DNA from: Legionella erythra
GTDB taxonomy: Bacteria; Pseudomonadota; Gammaproteobacteria; Legionellales; Legionellaceae
Length of the DNA: 64,000 bases
Assembly: GCF_001467615.1 (NCBI RefSeq)
Contig: NZ_LNYA01000034.1
Span: 628,233 to 692,232 of the forward strand
Direction of reading: 5' to 3'
Shown: piece by piece, positions 37,454-46,071 of the stretch
Position numbering within the stretch: the first letter of the stretch is position 1
Layout: the number at the start of each line of letters is the position of its first letter
Position numbers and translations under genes: made by a program
Notes under the pieces: model-generated
The model's database searches: none
Told to the model about the DNA's origin: nothing
Seen by the model: only the letters and a program-made list of their open reading frames with translations

Positions 37454-39757
37454 ATGACTAGAGCAAAAATGACTTCGGAAAAACAGGTGGAATGGGGCTA
37501 TAGAGACAGGGTTCTTCCTTATCGGGTAAGACATAGATCACTTGACATTCCTGCGCTGATTACAAGGGCTGCCGAAGTGTTGGCACCGGTGTGGCCACTT
37601 GAAACATTTATTGCCTGTAACCCCCTGCAGGGGTATGAATTGCTTGATTTTAAAGAGGCGATTGCAAAAAGACAAAGGCAATGCCCAAAGGCAACCGCTT
37701 CACTTTTGGCCGTAAACCAGCAGATGATCAAATGGTGCGCCGGCTTTTTTGATGAGGGGCAAAGCCGCATTACCATGCCGAACCGGCAGGCGGGTTTTTA
37801 TCGGGCTTTTTTAAAGTTAGCCCCATTTGATAAATTGCTTCACCGCAATAAAAGAGAAGCAAAGGATTTTTTACGGAAATTGCCAGACCAAGCGGAGGGG
37901 GCCATTATCCATTGCCTGTCAATGCTCGGGGTTCTGCCCGGTCAAGAAGAGGCTTTTTGTGCACAGGCATTGCTTGCTTTGCCGGGATGGGGTGGGTTTG
38001 TAAAATGGCATGCCGAGTGGTGCGTCGACCCTGCACAGGAAAAACCGGTAACCTTGATTGATTTTCTTGCTGTTCGTCTGGTACTGACCTGTTTGCTGTC
38101 GCCTTCAGCGGCTAAAGAACAACAGCCTATCCATAACCAGGCTGCGACGAAAGCCCTTGTTGAGCAATTGGAGGTCAATGAAAGGGCCTATAGCCAGGCA
38201 CTGCTTGGTCGGCTTTTGCCGGAATTAAAAACCACCGCCGTTAAAAGGGCGAGAAAAAACGCGCAATTGGTGTTTTGTATTGATGTCCGCTCAGAGCCTT
38301 TTCGTCGCGCCATTGAGGCACTGGGAGACTACGAAACATTTGGGTTTGCAGGTTTTTTTGGGATTCCAGTCCGTGTCCGTACAGGGGATACGGGCAAGGC
38401 CAAAGCCTGTTGTCCCGTATTGATTAAGCCCCGTTTCACAATCAAAGAAACACCAATCCCTGCGGATAGAGCCCTGTTTGCCCGCTCCCAGCGAGGGAAC
38501 GCATTCATTCAGCGATTAAAGGGACTCTACACTCAGATCAAACATAATGTATCATCTCCTTTTGCTTTGGCTGAGTGTTTAGGCCCCTGGTGTGGCGTCA
38601 GCCTGGCGTTTAAATCATTGTCGCCGCGGTTGACTGAACGAGCTGTGCAATCAATCAAACAGGGGTTTGCTCCCTCTTTGCCAACCCGGGTAGCCTATGA
38701 ATGGAACGAAACTGATTTACAACAGGGTTTGTCCATTAAAGAACAGGTGGACTATGCCGAGACGGCCTTGCGCCTCATGGGATTGACGTCTGATTTTGCG
38801 AGGCTGGTTATTCTCTGCGGCCATGGGGGAGCGGCCAAAAATAACCCTTATGCCTCTGCGCTGGATTGTGGCGCCTGCGGCGGTAATCAGGGCGGCCTTA
38901 ATGCACAATTATTGGCATCCATTCTCAATCAACCCAGGGTTCGGTGGGGGCTTGAAGAGCGCGGCATTCACATCCCCCTCGATACAATCGTCTACGGCGC
39001 ACTTCATAATACCACCACCGATGCTGTTGAGATTGATCTTAAGGCTTGCCCTGCCCCCATTTATCCAGCGCTTTTAAAGCAGCTTCAAGGCGATTTAAGG
39101 GAGGCGCAACTTAAAACAAATCAGGAACGCGGGCTGACCTTACAGAGTAAAAAGCCTGCTCAGGATGCCATTCGCAGGAGTCTCGATTGGTCTGAAACCC
39201 GTCCTGAATGGGGATTGGCGCGAAACGCTGCGTTTATTGCCGCACCGCGCGATCTAACCAGGAATATGTCACTCGAGGGGCGCTGTTTTCTGCATTCCTA
39301 TCATTGGCAGGACGATGAGGGAGGGGACTTGCTGGAGACGATTCTAACCGCTCCCCTGGTGGTGGCTGAGTGGATTAACACCCAGTACTTATTTTCGACG
39401 ATTGATCATCTGGCTTTCGGAAGCGGCAGCAAAATCACGCACAACGTTGTAGGACGTGTGGGGGTTATGCAGGGTAATGGCAGCGATTTAATGCATGGCC
39501 TTCCGCTGCAATCTGTTATGCTGAGTGATGAACAACCCTATCATCAACCCCAGCGTTTACTCGCAGTAGTTTATGCGCCCAGAGAACGGGTCTTGGCCAT
39601 TATTGCAAAGCATGAGCAGTTAAAACATCTGTTCTTCAATCAATGGGTTCATCTGATCGTTATTGATCCAGCCAACCAATTGCCTTATCAGCTCAATGCC
39701 CAGGGTCAATGGCTTTTATGGAATGACACTCAAGGGGAGAAAAGGGATGCTTTATGA
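37454..39757 (+). CDS. dabA: DabA, zinc-binding subunit of the DAB inorganic carbon transporter
   Basis: A 767-residue DUF2309 (UPF0753) protein, beta-carbonic-anhydrase-like, thought to hydrate CO2 vectorially at the inner face of DabB. The zinc ligands of characterised DabA (Cys-x-Asp, His, Cys) have counterparts here at C275 and D277 (VFCIDVRSEPF), H457 (ILCGHGG) and C472 (DCGACGGNQGG); the spacings (2 and 15) match those I recall for Halothiobacillus DabA. TFIACNPLQGYE near the N-terminus is also typical. The last 11 bases overlap the next gene. Confidence 0.95.
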   Translation: MTRAKMTSEKQVEWGYRDRVLPYRVRHRSLDIPALITRAAEVLAPVWPLETFIACNPLQGYELLDFKEAIAKRQRQCPKATASLLAVNQQMIKWCAGFFDEGQSRITMPNRQAGFYRAFLKLAPFDKLLHRNKREAKDFLRKLPDQAEGAIIHCLSMLGVLPGQEEAFCAQALLALPGWGGFVKWHAEWCVDPAQEKPVTLIDFLAVRLVLTCLLSPSAAKEQQPIHNQAATKALVEQLEVNERAYSQALLGRLLPELKTTAVKRARKNAQLVFCIDVRSEPFRRAIEALGDYETFGFAGFFGIPVRVRTGDTGKAKACCPVLIKPRFTIKETPIPADRALFARSQRGNAFIQRLKGLYTQIKHNVSSPFALAECLGPWCGVSLAFKSLSPRLTERAVQSIKQGFAPSLPTRVAYEWNETDLQQGLSIKEQVDYAETALRLMGLTSDFARLVILCGHGGAAKNNPYASALDCGACGGNQGGLNAQLLASILNQPRVRWGLEERGIHIPLDTIVYGALHNTTTDAVEIDLKACPAPIYPALLKQLQGDLREAQLKTNQERGLTLQSKKPAQDAIRRSLDWSETRPEWGLARNAAFIAAPRDLTRNMSLEGRCFLHSYHWQDDEGGDLLETILTAPLVVAEWINTQYLFSTIDHLAFGSGSKITHNVVGRVGVMQGNGSDLMHGLPLQSVMLSDEQPYHQPQRLLAVVYAPRERVLAIIAKHEQLKHLFFNQWVHLIVIDPANQLPYQLNAQGQWLLWNDTQGEKRDAL

Positions 39758-40580
39758 TCATCAAACGGTGCTTCTCGCTTCCATGCATGGAAAAGAACAG
39801 GCCATTGCCAGGCCATTTTTAGACAGGTTGTGCTGTACTCTGGCGGTTCATGATTTTAATACGGATCAATTTGGTACCTTCACGGGTGAGGTTGAACGCC
39901 GCTTAAGCCCTTATGAAACATGCCGGCTTAAGGCTGAGACAGCGGCAGACCAACATGGCTATCGCTTGTCGGTTGCCAGCGAAGGAAGCTTCGGACCGCA
40001 TCCCGCCATTCCTTTTGTCGCCAGCACCCAAGAGTGGATGGTATTTGTGGATAGAGACCAGGGTTGGGTCATTGCAGAACAGTTAATCAGTCAAAAAACC
40101 AACTATGCCATGATAACCATCGACAAAACAACCGATATCATGGCCTTTCTTAACCGGGCAGCGTTTCCTTCTCATGCCTTGACGTTGCAAACCGGTTCGG
40201 ATAAACGTGTGCTGGCTAAAGGCATTCAGGATTTAGCCTCTTTAAAGGGATGGATGGCGCATGGATTTAAAAGCGAAGAAACCTTGCTTTTAGGAACGGA
40301 TATGAGGGCGATGATGAATCCTACCCGGATGACCTTATTGGGGGAGCTGGCGGATAAACTGACCCGACGGATTGCAACGTTATGCCCGAAGTGCCAGGCT
40401 CCCGGTTTTGGTTTCAAAACAACACAGGGGCATTTGCCTTGCCGCCTCTGTGAGGCACCCACCTCCTTTTATAAAGAAGAAGTCTTAGCCTGTGTCCAGT
40501 GTAGTTATCAGGAGTTTAAAGAACGAAGGGATGGTCTGCTAAAGGCCGAACCGACTTATTGTGATGATTGCAATCCGTAA
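39747..40580 (+). CDS. Zinc-ribbon protein of the dab operon (DUF6671-like)
   Basis: A 277-residue cytoplasmic protein starting at ATG 39747 inside the dabA end, with AAGGGGAG upstream. The N-terminal 190 residues are mixed alpha/beta with GPHPAIPFVASTQEWMVFVD. The C-terminal 70 residues carry four CxxC pairs (CPKC, CRLC, CVQC, CDDC), probably two zinc ribbons. I believe this matches the DUF6671 family, whose function is unknown. Its coupling to dabA suggests a role in assembly, zinc supply or regulation of the transporter; that is inferred from position alone. Confidence 0.8.
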   Translation: MLYDHQTVLLASMHGKEQAIARPFLDRLCCTLAVHDFNTDQFGTFTGEVERRLSPYETCRLKAETAADQHGYRLSVASEGSFGPHPAIPFVASTQEWMVFVDRDQGWVIAEQLISQKTNYAMITIDKTTDIMAFLNRAAFPSHALTLQTGSDKRVLAKGIQDLASLKGWMAHGFKSEETLLLGTDMRAMMNPTRMTLLGELADKLTRRIATLCPKCQAPGFGFKTTQGHLPCRLCEAPTSFYKEEVLACVQCSYQEFKERRDGLLKAEPTYCDDCNP

Positions 40581-40627
40581 AAATGAAGAACAGGGTTTAA
40601 TTATTTTTATCGTGTTGGGTAATCAAT

Positions 40628-40655
40628 CCGTCCTGATCGGAGGCGATCAGGACGG
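40628..40655. terminator. Bidirectional intrinsic terminator
   Basis: A perfect 11-bp stem, CCGTCCTGATC and GATCAGGACGG, with a six-base loop and GAATTTTA following on the plus strand. It lies between the convergent dab operon and the Mpo1-like gene. Confidence 0.85.
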
Positions 40656-40667
40656 GAATTTTATAGC

Positions 40668-41207
40668 TTATTCTTTTGATTCAGGATCTTTCATGACTAT
40701 CTCGGTATGCTCAGAAGTACCGTGCATGGCCTGTTTTAATGACTGCATATAGCCCGCCATGAAGCAGACTTCGGCGGTTAAGTACAAAGGCGCGACCAGA
40801 GCCTGATAGAAGTTATCGATTAAAGCCGGGCGGCGGCCTTCAATGAAATGACCAGCCAATTGCAACAGCCAACCCAACACGAACAGAACGACAAACGTCC
40901 AGAACGCGCCGCTGGTGAGTCCGGCAGAGGTTATGAGGTCGGCAATCCAGAGTAGAATGACAAGAACCGGCAGAATAAGCAGCCCCAGACGCCAGTGAAG
41001 GCGCATGTAGTAAATCCACAGCAGCAAGGTGGCGATGTCGGCGAAACTGATATTCAACACGTTCGGGGGAATGACAAGTCTTACGAACCCAAGCAGGATC
41101 ATCAGTGACAGAATGATGAGTGGAACACCAATGATATGGGTATAAAAAGTGGCCGTTTTTTGGTGATATTGCGCATAAAAACGGGCTTGTTCTATAAAGG
41201 TTTTCAT
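40668..41207 (-). CDS. Mpo1-like (DUF962) membrane protein
   Basis: A 179-residue inner-membrane protein with about four TM helices. The paired histidine motifs YHQKTATFYTHIIGVPL and LQLAGHFIEGRRPALIDN define the Mpo1/YGL010w family. In yeast Mpo1 is an iron-dependent dioxygenase for 2-hydroxy fatty acids; whether the bacterial version does the same is not known to me. Confidence 0.88.
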   Translation of the reverse strand: MKTFIEQARFYAQYHQKTATFYTHIIGVPLIILSLMILLGFVRLVIPPNVLNISFADIATLLLWIYYMRLHWRLGLLILPVLVILLWIADLITSAGLTSGAFWTFVVLFVLGWLLQLAGHFIEGRRPALIDNFYQALVAPLYLTAEVCFMAGYMQSLKQAMHGTSEHTEIVMKDPESKE

Positions 41208-41272
41208 CCTGAAGTCCTTGCTTTCTTTTCTTAAAAAGTTAGCACACCCTGTTTAAAAGCTCCACTTTTGTA

Positions 41273-41842
41273 TTAAAGTCTTGCCCAGCGAAAACAACTG
41301 GTTACATGATCATTGACCATGCCCACGGCCTGCATAAAGGCATAGCAGGTGGTTGGTCCCATGAAAGCAAAGCCGTCTTTCTTGAGTTGTTTGGCCATGC
41401 GGGTTGATTCATCAGTGACCGCTGGGATTTGACTTAGGTCATTCCACTGATTTTTTTTCACGACGCCGTCGCTAAATTGCCAAAAATAATCCACGGCATT
41501 TTCCCGGCCAGCGATGCGTAGAAAAGCCTGAGCATTGGTGCGTACGGATCGTACCTTTAAACGGTTACGGATGATGTCAGGATTTAAAAGCATGGCTGCA
41601 AGATCATCATCAGACGCCTGGGCTAAATGCTCAGGTGAGAATTGCATAAAAGCCTGTCTCATGGCTTCGCGTTTTCTCAAGACGGTAATCCAGCTCAATC
41701 CGGCCTGCATGCTTTCCAATACGAGCATTTCAAAGAGTTTGCCGGGATTCCTGACCGGAACGCCCCATTCCTCATCATGATAAGCGGTGTATAAGGGATC
41801 CTGTTTACACCACCCGCAGCGTGTGACCACAATAGACTCCAA
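41273..41842 (-). CDS. tag: DNA-3-methyladenine glycosylase I
   Basis: A 189-residue base-excision enzyme removing 3-methyladenine. RCGWCKQDPLYTAYHDEEWGVPV at the start, AGLSWITVLRKREAMRQAF and FMGPTTCYAFMQAVGMVNDHVTSC near the end are the family blocks, with the zinc-binding Cys and His residues in place. Confidence 0.97.
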   Translation of the reverse strand: MESIVVTRCGWCKQDPLYTAYHDEEWGVPVRNPGKLFEMLVLESMQAGLSWITVLRKREAMRQAFMQFSPEHLAQASDDDLAAMLLNPDIIRNRLKVRSVRTNAQAFLRIAGRENAVDYFWQFSDGVVKKNQWNDLSQIPAVTDESTRMAKQLKKDGFAFMGPTTCYAFMQAVGMVNDHVTSCFRWARL

Positions 41843-41874
41843 TGAGCATGGGTTTCCCCATGCCTGGTTTTGGC

Positions 41875-42297
41875 TTACTTGTGTAAGAATTTTCTGAGTT
41901 GGTGAATGGATGTTATATCAGCCTGGCGAATGGCAATCGCTTGAATATCGCTGCCAGAGTCTAAGTCATACATACACACGGTAAAACCTTCCCCATCATC
42001 TTCGGGTGTGGGATGGCCGGATAAGGTATACAGCAAGGCATTGCCTTCCTGCAAGGCTTCGTCTTCATCAGCCCCAGGTACAGGAGCCATCGCAAAAATC
42101 CAGGTATTATTGGTGTTGTATTGGCTCATGTGGTAAGTCAGGAACGTATCGGATGTGATCATCATGGCCATGTCCAATCCTTCACTCTTGATGGCGCCGG
42201 TATCTGGGCAAGATGATGCGTTTGGACTGGCCGCATAGGTGGCGCCGGCCAAAAATAACGCGCTCGCAAAGGCAGCAAGTTTGGCTGTAAACTTCAT
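41875..42297 (-). CDS. Small secreted protein of unknown function
   Basis: A 140-residue protein starting at ATG 42297 with AAAGGAG seven bases upstream. A clear signal peptide (FTAKLAAFASALFLAGATYAA) precedes a mature domain with two cysteines (SSCPD and TVCMYD) that could pair. I recognise no family. It probably functions in the periplasm or is exported by the type II system. Confidence 0.75.
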   Translation of the reverse strand: MKFTAKLAAFASALFLAGATYAASPNASSCPDTGAIKSEGLDMAMMITSDTFLTYHMSQYNTNNTWIFAMAPVPGADEDEALQEGNALLYTLSGHPTPEDDGEGFTVCMYDLDSGSDIQAIAIRQADITSIHQLRKFLHK

Positions 42298-42382
42298 GTA
42301 AAATTCTCCTTTAGGTTGCAAAATGCCGGGTCAGCGTAGCAAGGGGCGGGAGAAGATGCAAGACATCAGGGCATAAATATTT

Positions 42383-42961
42383 TTATGCCTTGTCAAAGGC
42401 AAAGCGTGCAAAAACAAAGAGCACATTGCCAATATTGGTGCCGCCTGGAACATAGGCTGCAGACAATGACGCTTGCTTGTAGGTCAAGCTTATCCAGGGG
42501 GCGGCCCCGGGGAATGGGTAGCCATCAAAAATATCCGGACGCATGGTGACCAGCACGGAATAGCCGCCGCCAACGCGGGTGTTGGGTGACAGTTGCAGGG
42601 TTTTTAAAAAGGCATAACCCGCTACCGGCTGCACATGTTTGTGGGAGTCTAGGAAGGCCATGGCGTAGAGGCCGTGCCAATCCCCGTCTTCATCGTAAAA
42701 TCCTTTGCCCATGCCTGCGCCCCAGGCGTTTTCATTGTAATGGGTGGTGCGCAGTTTTTCTTCGGTATACATAAAACGGTTATGCCAGGCGTAAAAGGGC
42801 AGGTAAGCCTCGTTATTTCCCTCATACCAGATTTGATGAAGCCTTAAACACATTTTTTTTAGCAACCAGGGCTTTCTGGCACAGGGGCTAAGTTCATCAG
42901 CATAAGCCGGTTGCCACATCAATAGGAAAGATAAGACAAAAATGAGTGATTGTTTGTTCAT
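42383..42961 (-). CDS. pagP: Lipid A palmitoyltransferase PagP (Rcp-like)
   Basis: A 192-residue outer-membrane enzyme that transfers palmitate from phospholipid to lipid A. After a signal peptide (LIFVLSFLLMWQPAYA) come YEGNNEAYLPFYAWHNRFMY, which carries the catalytic His, then WGAGMGKGFYDEDGDWHGLYAMAF and the Asp-Ser pair in FLDSHKHVQPVAGYAF; the end VPGGTNIGNVLFVFARFAF forms the last strands. The Legionella homologue is known as Rcp and affects peptide resistance. The start at ATG 42961 matches the signal peptide. Confidence 0.95.
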   Translation of the reverse strand: MNKQSLIFVLSFLLMWQPAYADELSPCARKPWLLKKMCLRLHQIWYEGNNEAYLPFYAWHNRFMYTEEKLRTTHYNENAWGAGMGKGFYDEDGDWHGLYAMAFLDSHKHVQPVAGYAFLKTLQLSPNTRVGGGYSVLVTMRPDIFDGYPFPGAAPWISLTYKQASLSAAYVPGGTNIGNVLFVFARFAFDKA

Positions 42962-43060
42962 TAATTTTTGCGCTTCCGTATTTATATAACAACTCACGAA
43001 GGCCAGATGTTGGATCACTTATTGCTTTCAACATTAAAACGGCACAAAGAGCATACTATC

Positions 43061-44467
43061 ATGGACTTGTTTCGCAAAAAAGCCATACATGACTCAGTCA
43101 ATGGCGCGCCCCGTCTGGCCCAGTGCCTGACGGCTTTTGACCTGATGTTCCTCGGTGTCGGAGCGATTATCGGTGCGGGTATTTTTGTGTTGACAGGCAT
43201 TGTAGCGGCAACCCATGCCGGGCCTGCGATTATTCTCTCTTATGTGATGGCCGGGTTTGCCTGTGCCTTTTCAGCCCTGTCCTATGCTGAGCTTGCGGCT
43301 TCAATTGGCGGCTGCGGCAGTGCGTACGGGTATGCTTATGCCGGTTTTGGTGAATTAATTGCCTGGATTGTGGGATGGGATCTTATTCTTGAATACTCCA
43401 TTTCGGTTTCTGCTGTTTCGGTTGGTTTCAGCGGATATTTTAATGACATGCTTAAAATCGTGAAACTGGATTTGCCGCCATACCTTCTGCATGGTCCGCT
43501 CAATGATGGCTGGCTCAATGTATTTGCTTTGGGCATTATTCTGTTTTTGACCGCCTTGCTTATTCTCGGCGTTAAATCAAGCTCGCGCACCAATAACGTC
43601 ATGGTGCTGATTAAACTCACGGTTATTCTGTTGTTCATCATCATTGCCGCCATGAATGTGAATCCAGCCAACTGGTCGCCCTTTATGCCTTTTGGCTGGA
43701 CTGGCGTGATGAGCGGCGCTGCCTTAATCTTTTTTGCCTACATTGGTTTTGATGCGGTGTCGACGGCGGCGGAAGAAGCGATTAATCCGCAGCGTGATCT
43801 GCCGCGCGGTATCCTGGGCTCATTGATTATCTGCACGGTTATTTACATGATTGTGGCCGCCCTGCTGACCGGCATTGCTCACTACAGCACCCTGAATGTG
43901 TCATCGCCAATCAGTCATGCGCTGATCATGCTGAATTACAAAGTCGCGGCCGGTTTTATTGGTGTGGGGGCAATCGCCGGCTTAACGACAGTCATGCTGG
44001 TGTTGTTCTATGGATTAACCCGGGTGTTTTTTGCCATGGCGCGAGATGGGCTTTTGCCGCAATATTTTGCCCAAACACATCCCCTCACCAAAACACCGGT
44101 CCGCATTGTGTTGTTGTGCGGTATTGTCATGGCCTTGATTTCTGCCTTAATTCCCATTTCTGATTTGGCGGAACTGGTGAATATCGGCACCTTGTTTGCG
44201 TTTGCCATTGTTTGCCTGGGTCTTATTATTCTGCGCTATACTCATCCTGAGATGCCGAGGCCGTTTAAGACGCCCTGGATGCCGGTTATCCCCATTCTTG
44301 GCATCGTGAGTTGCGCTTATCTCATGATCAACCTTCCCTGGGTAACACAGCTGCGGTTCTTCATCTGGATGCTGGTGGGGATCGTGATTTATTTTAGCTA
44401 CAGTCGATTCGCCAGCCGTCTAAATCGCATTGAGCAGGGCCAACAGCCAGGAGTTACGTTTGAATGA
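43061..44467 (+). CDS. APC-family amino acid permease
   Basis: A 468-residue transporter with twelve predicted TM helices. FLGVGAIIGAGIFVLTG in TM1 and FIGFDAVSTAAEEAINPQRDLPRGI-like sequence (FFAYIGFDAVSTAAEEAINPQ) identify the cationic-amino-acid-transporter branch of the APC superfamily. I start at ATG 43061; the open frame extends upstream over the divergent pagP leader without similarity. Substrate unknown, perhaps a basic or small neutral amino acid, useful for a pathogen that lives on amino acids. Confidence 0.9.
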   Translation: MDLFRKKAIHDSVNGAPRLAQCLTAFDLMFLGVGAIIGAGIFVLTGIVAATHAGPAIILSYVMAGFACAFSALSYAELAASIGGCGSAYGYAYAGFGELIAWIVGWDLILEYSISVSAVSVGFSGYFNDMLKIVKLDLPPYLLHGPLNDGWLNVFALGIILFLTALLILGVKSSSRTNNVMVLIKLTVILLFIIIAAMNVNPANWSPFMPFGWTGVMSGAALIFFAYIGFDAVSTAAEEAINPQRDLPRGILGSLIICTVIYMIVAALLTGIAHYSTLNVSSPISHALIMLNYKVAAGFIGVGAIAGLTTVMLVLFYGLTRVFFAMARDGLLPQYFAQTHPLTKTPVRIVLLCGIVMALISALIPISDLAELVNIGTLFAFAIVCLGLIILRYTHPEMPRPFKTPWMPVIPILGIVSCAYLMINLPWVTQLRFFIWMLVGIVIYFSYSRFASRLNRIEQGQQPGVTFE

Positions 44468-45083
44468 GGAAAAATTAAAACCAGGCAGCAGAAAACGTTC
44501 GATTTCCCACCTGCTTAAGAAAATTGCACAGGCGCATGCAAAGGAAAGCCGCCTTCAGTTTGGGGAGTTGGTCAGGGAATTGGGTGATCAGGCCTTCGGG
44601 TTGATTATGATTTTGTTTGCCTTGCCAAGTGCCTTGCCTGTTTCTGCCATTCCGGGTATTTCATTTATTTTTGGTTTGCCCATTCTGTTTATTGCCATTC
44701 ATTTATTGATTGGCCGCCGCAGCCTGTGGTTGCCGAAACAATTAGCCGCTCGCAGCATCGAACGCGGTACTTTACTCGATGTGGTGACTAAAACGCGGCC
44801 TTATTTAATGTATGTGGAACGGTTGCTTAGGCCGCGGCTGACTTTTTTTTCTACGCCGCTCATGGAAAGAGTGCATGGGGCTGTCCTGCTTTTGTTAAGC
44901 ATTTTATTATTGCTGCCTATTCCGTTCAGCAATTTTATTTTTGCTGCGCTTATTATCCTGTTTGGTTTGGGTATTGCTGAGCGAGACGGGCTTTTTTTAG
45001 TATTAGCCTACGCCGGTACAATGGTGTATGCCCTGGTGCTCATTGGCTTGACGCGGGAAGTGATTCATTATTTTACTGGATAG
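44460..45083 (+). CDS. ExoD-like membrane protein
   Basis: A 207-residue protein of the ExoD family (exopolysaccharide synthesis-associated), with a soluble N-terminus (ISHLLKKIAQAHAKESRLQFGELVRELGDQAFGLIMILFALPSALP) and four hydrophobic segments. I place the start at TTG 44460, with AGGAG six bases upstream, overlapping the permease stop. The biochemical role of ExoD is unresolved. It ends 11 bases inside the convergent pit gene. Confidence 0.88.
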   Translation: MNEEKLKPGSRKRSISHLLKKIAQAHAKESRLQFGELVRELGDQAFGLIMILFALPSALPVSAIPGISFIFGLPILFIAIHLLIGRRSLWLPKQLAARSIERGTLLDVVTKTRPYLMYVERLLRPRLTFFSTPLMERVHGAVLLLLSILLLLPIPFSNFIFAALIILFGLGIAERDGLFLVLAYAGTMVYALVLIGLTREVIHYFTG

Positions 45084-46062
45084 TCAGCATGATGCCGGCG
45101 GCGACAAGGCCTGCAGCAGGTATGGTCAGTAACCAGGCCAAAAAAATGCGTCTTAGAACCGGCCAATGCGTAAGACTTGGCCCATTGACAAAACCGACAC
45201 CGGCGATAGCCCCCGTAACTGTGTGCGTCGTAGAAACCGGGACACCCAGTTCTGTCGCGGCAAAAATCATGGCAGCAGCCCCGGTTTCAGCGGCGCAGCC
45301 GCGAAGGGGCGTGAGTTCAGTTATTTTTTTCCCCATGGTGTGAACAATGCGCCATCCCCCCGCCAATGTGCCCAGGGCGATGACCGTATGGCAGGAAACC
45401 ACCACCCAGAAAGGCACATGGAAGTCGCCGTTAAGCCAGGAGGCAGAATAAAGGAGAACGGCAATAATCCCCATGGTTTTTTGGGCATCATTGCCTCCAT
45501 GAGTCAAGCTGAGCAAAGCCGACGAAGCGAGTTGGAAACCTTTAAACAGGTGCTCCATGCGTGCTTTGTCATGGCGTTTGGCGAAACGCGTCAGGGTCAT
45601 TGTTAACCAATAACCAATTAGCATGCCAACCAGGGGTGAGATAAAAATGCCCGCTATGACTTTGACAAAACCGGCCAGGATAAGAGTTGAAAAACCCGCT
45701 TTGGCTACCGCGGCCCCGGCTAAACCGCCAATCAAGGCATGGGAGGAGCTGGAAGGCAACCCATAATACCAGGTGGCTAAATTCCAGAAAATGGCCCCGA
45801 TTAAGGCCGCGAAAATCAATGCCGGATTCACTACATCGGGGTTCACCAAACCGCTGCCTATGGTTTTGGCCACAGACAGGCTGAAAACTAAAAAGGCAAT
45901 GAAATTAAAAAACGCAGCCCAAAGCACGGCCTTTTTCGGTGTTAGGACGCCGGTCGTGACGATGGTGGCAATGGAGTTGGCGGCATCGTGGAAGCCATTG
46001 ATAAAATCAAAAATAAAGGCCACGGCAATCACAAGAAGGATAAATAATGTGCCGCTGTCCAT
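45073..46062 (-). CDS. Pit-family inorganic phosphate transporter
   Basis: A 329-residue inner-membrane carrier. The duplicated Pit signatures are FDFINGFHDAANSIATIVTTGVL near the N-terminus and AAMIFAATELGVPVSTTHTVTGAIAGVG near the C-terminus, with SLTHGGNDAQKTMG between. It takes up metal-phosphate with protons. Shorter than E. coli PitA but normal for the compact bacterial group. Confidence 0.95.
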   Translation of the reverse strand: MDSGTLFILLVIAVAFIFDFINGFHDAANSIATIVTTGVLTPKKAVLWAAFFNFIAFLVFSLSVAKTIGSGLVNPDVVNPALIFAALIGAIFWNLATWYYGLPSSSSHALIGGLAGAAVAKAGFSTLILAGFVKVIAGIFISPLVGMLIGYWLTMTLTRFAKRHDKARMEHLFKGFQLASSALLSLTHGGNDAQKTMGIIAVLLYSASWLNGDFHVPFWVVVSCHTVIALGTLAGGWRIVHTMGKKITELTPLRGCAAETGAAAMIFAATELGVPVSTTHTVTGAIAGVGFVNGPSLTHWPVLRRIFLAWLLTIPAAGLVAAGIMLTIQ

Positions 46063-46071
46063 AGGTCATCC

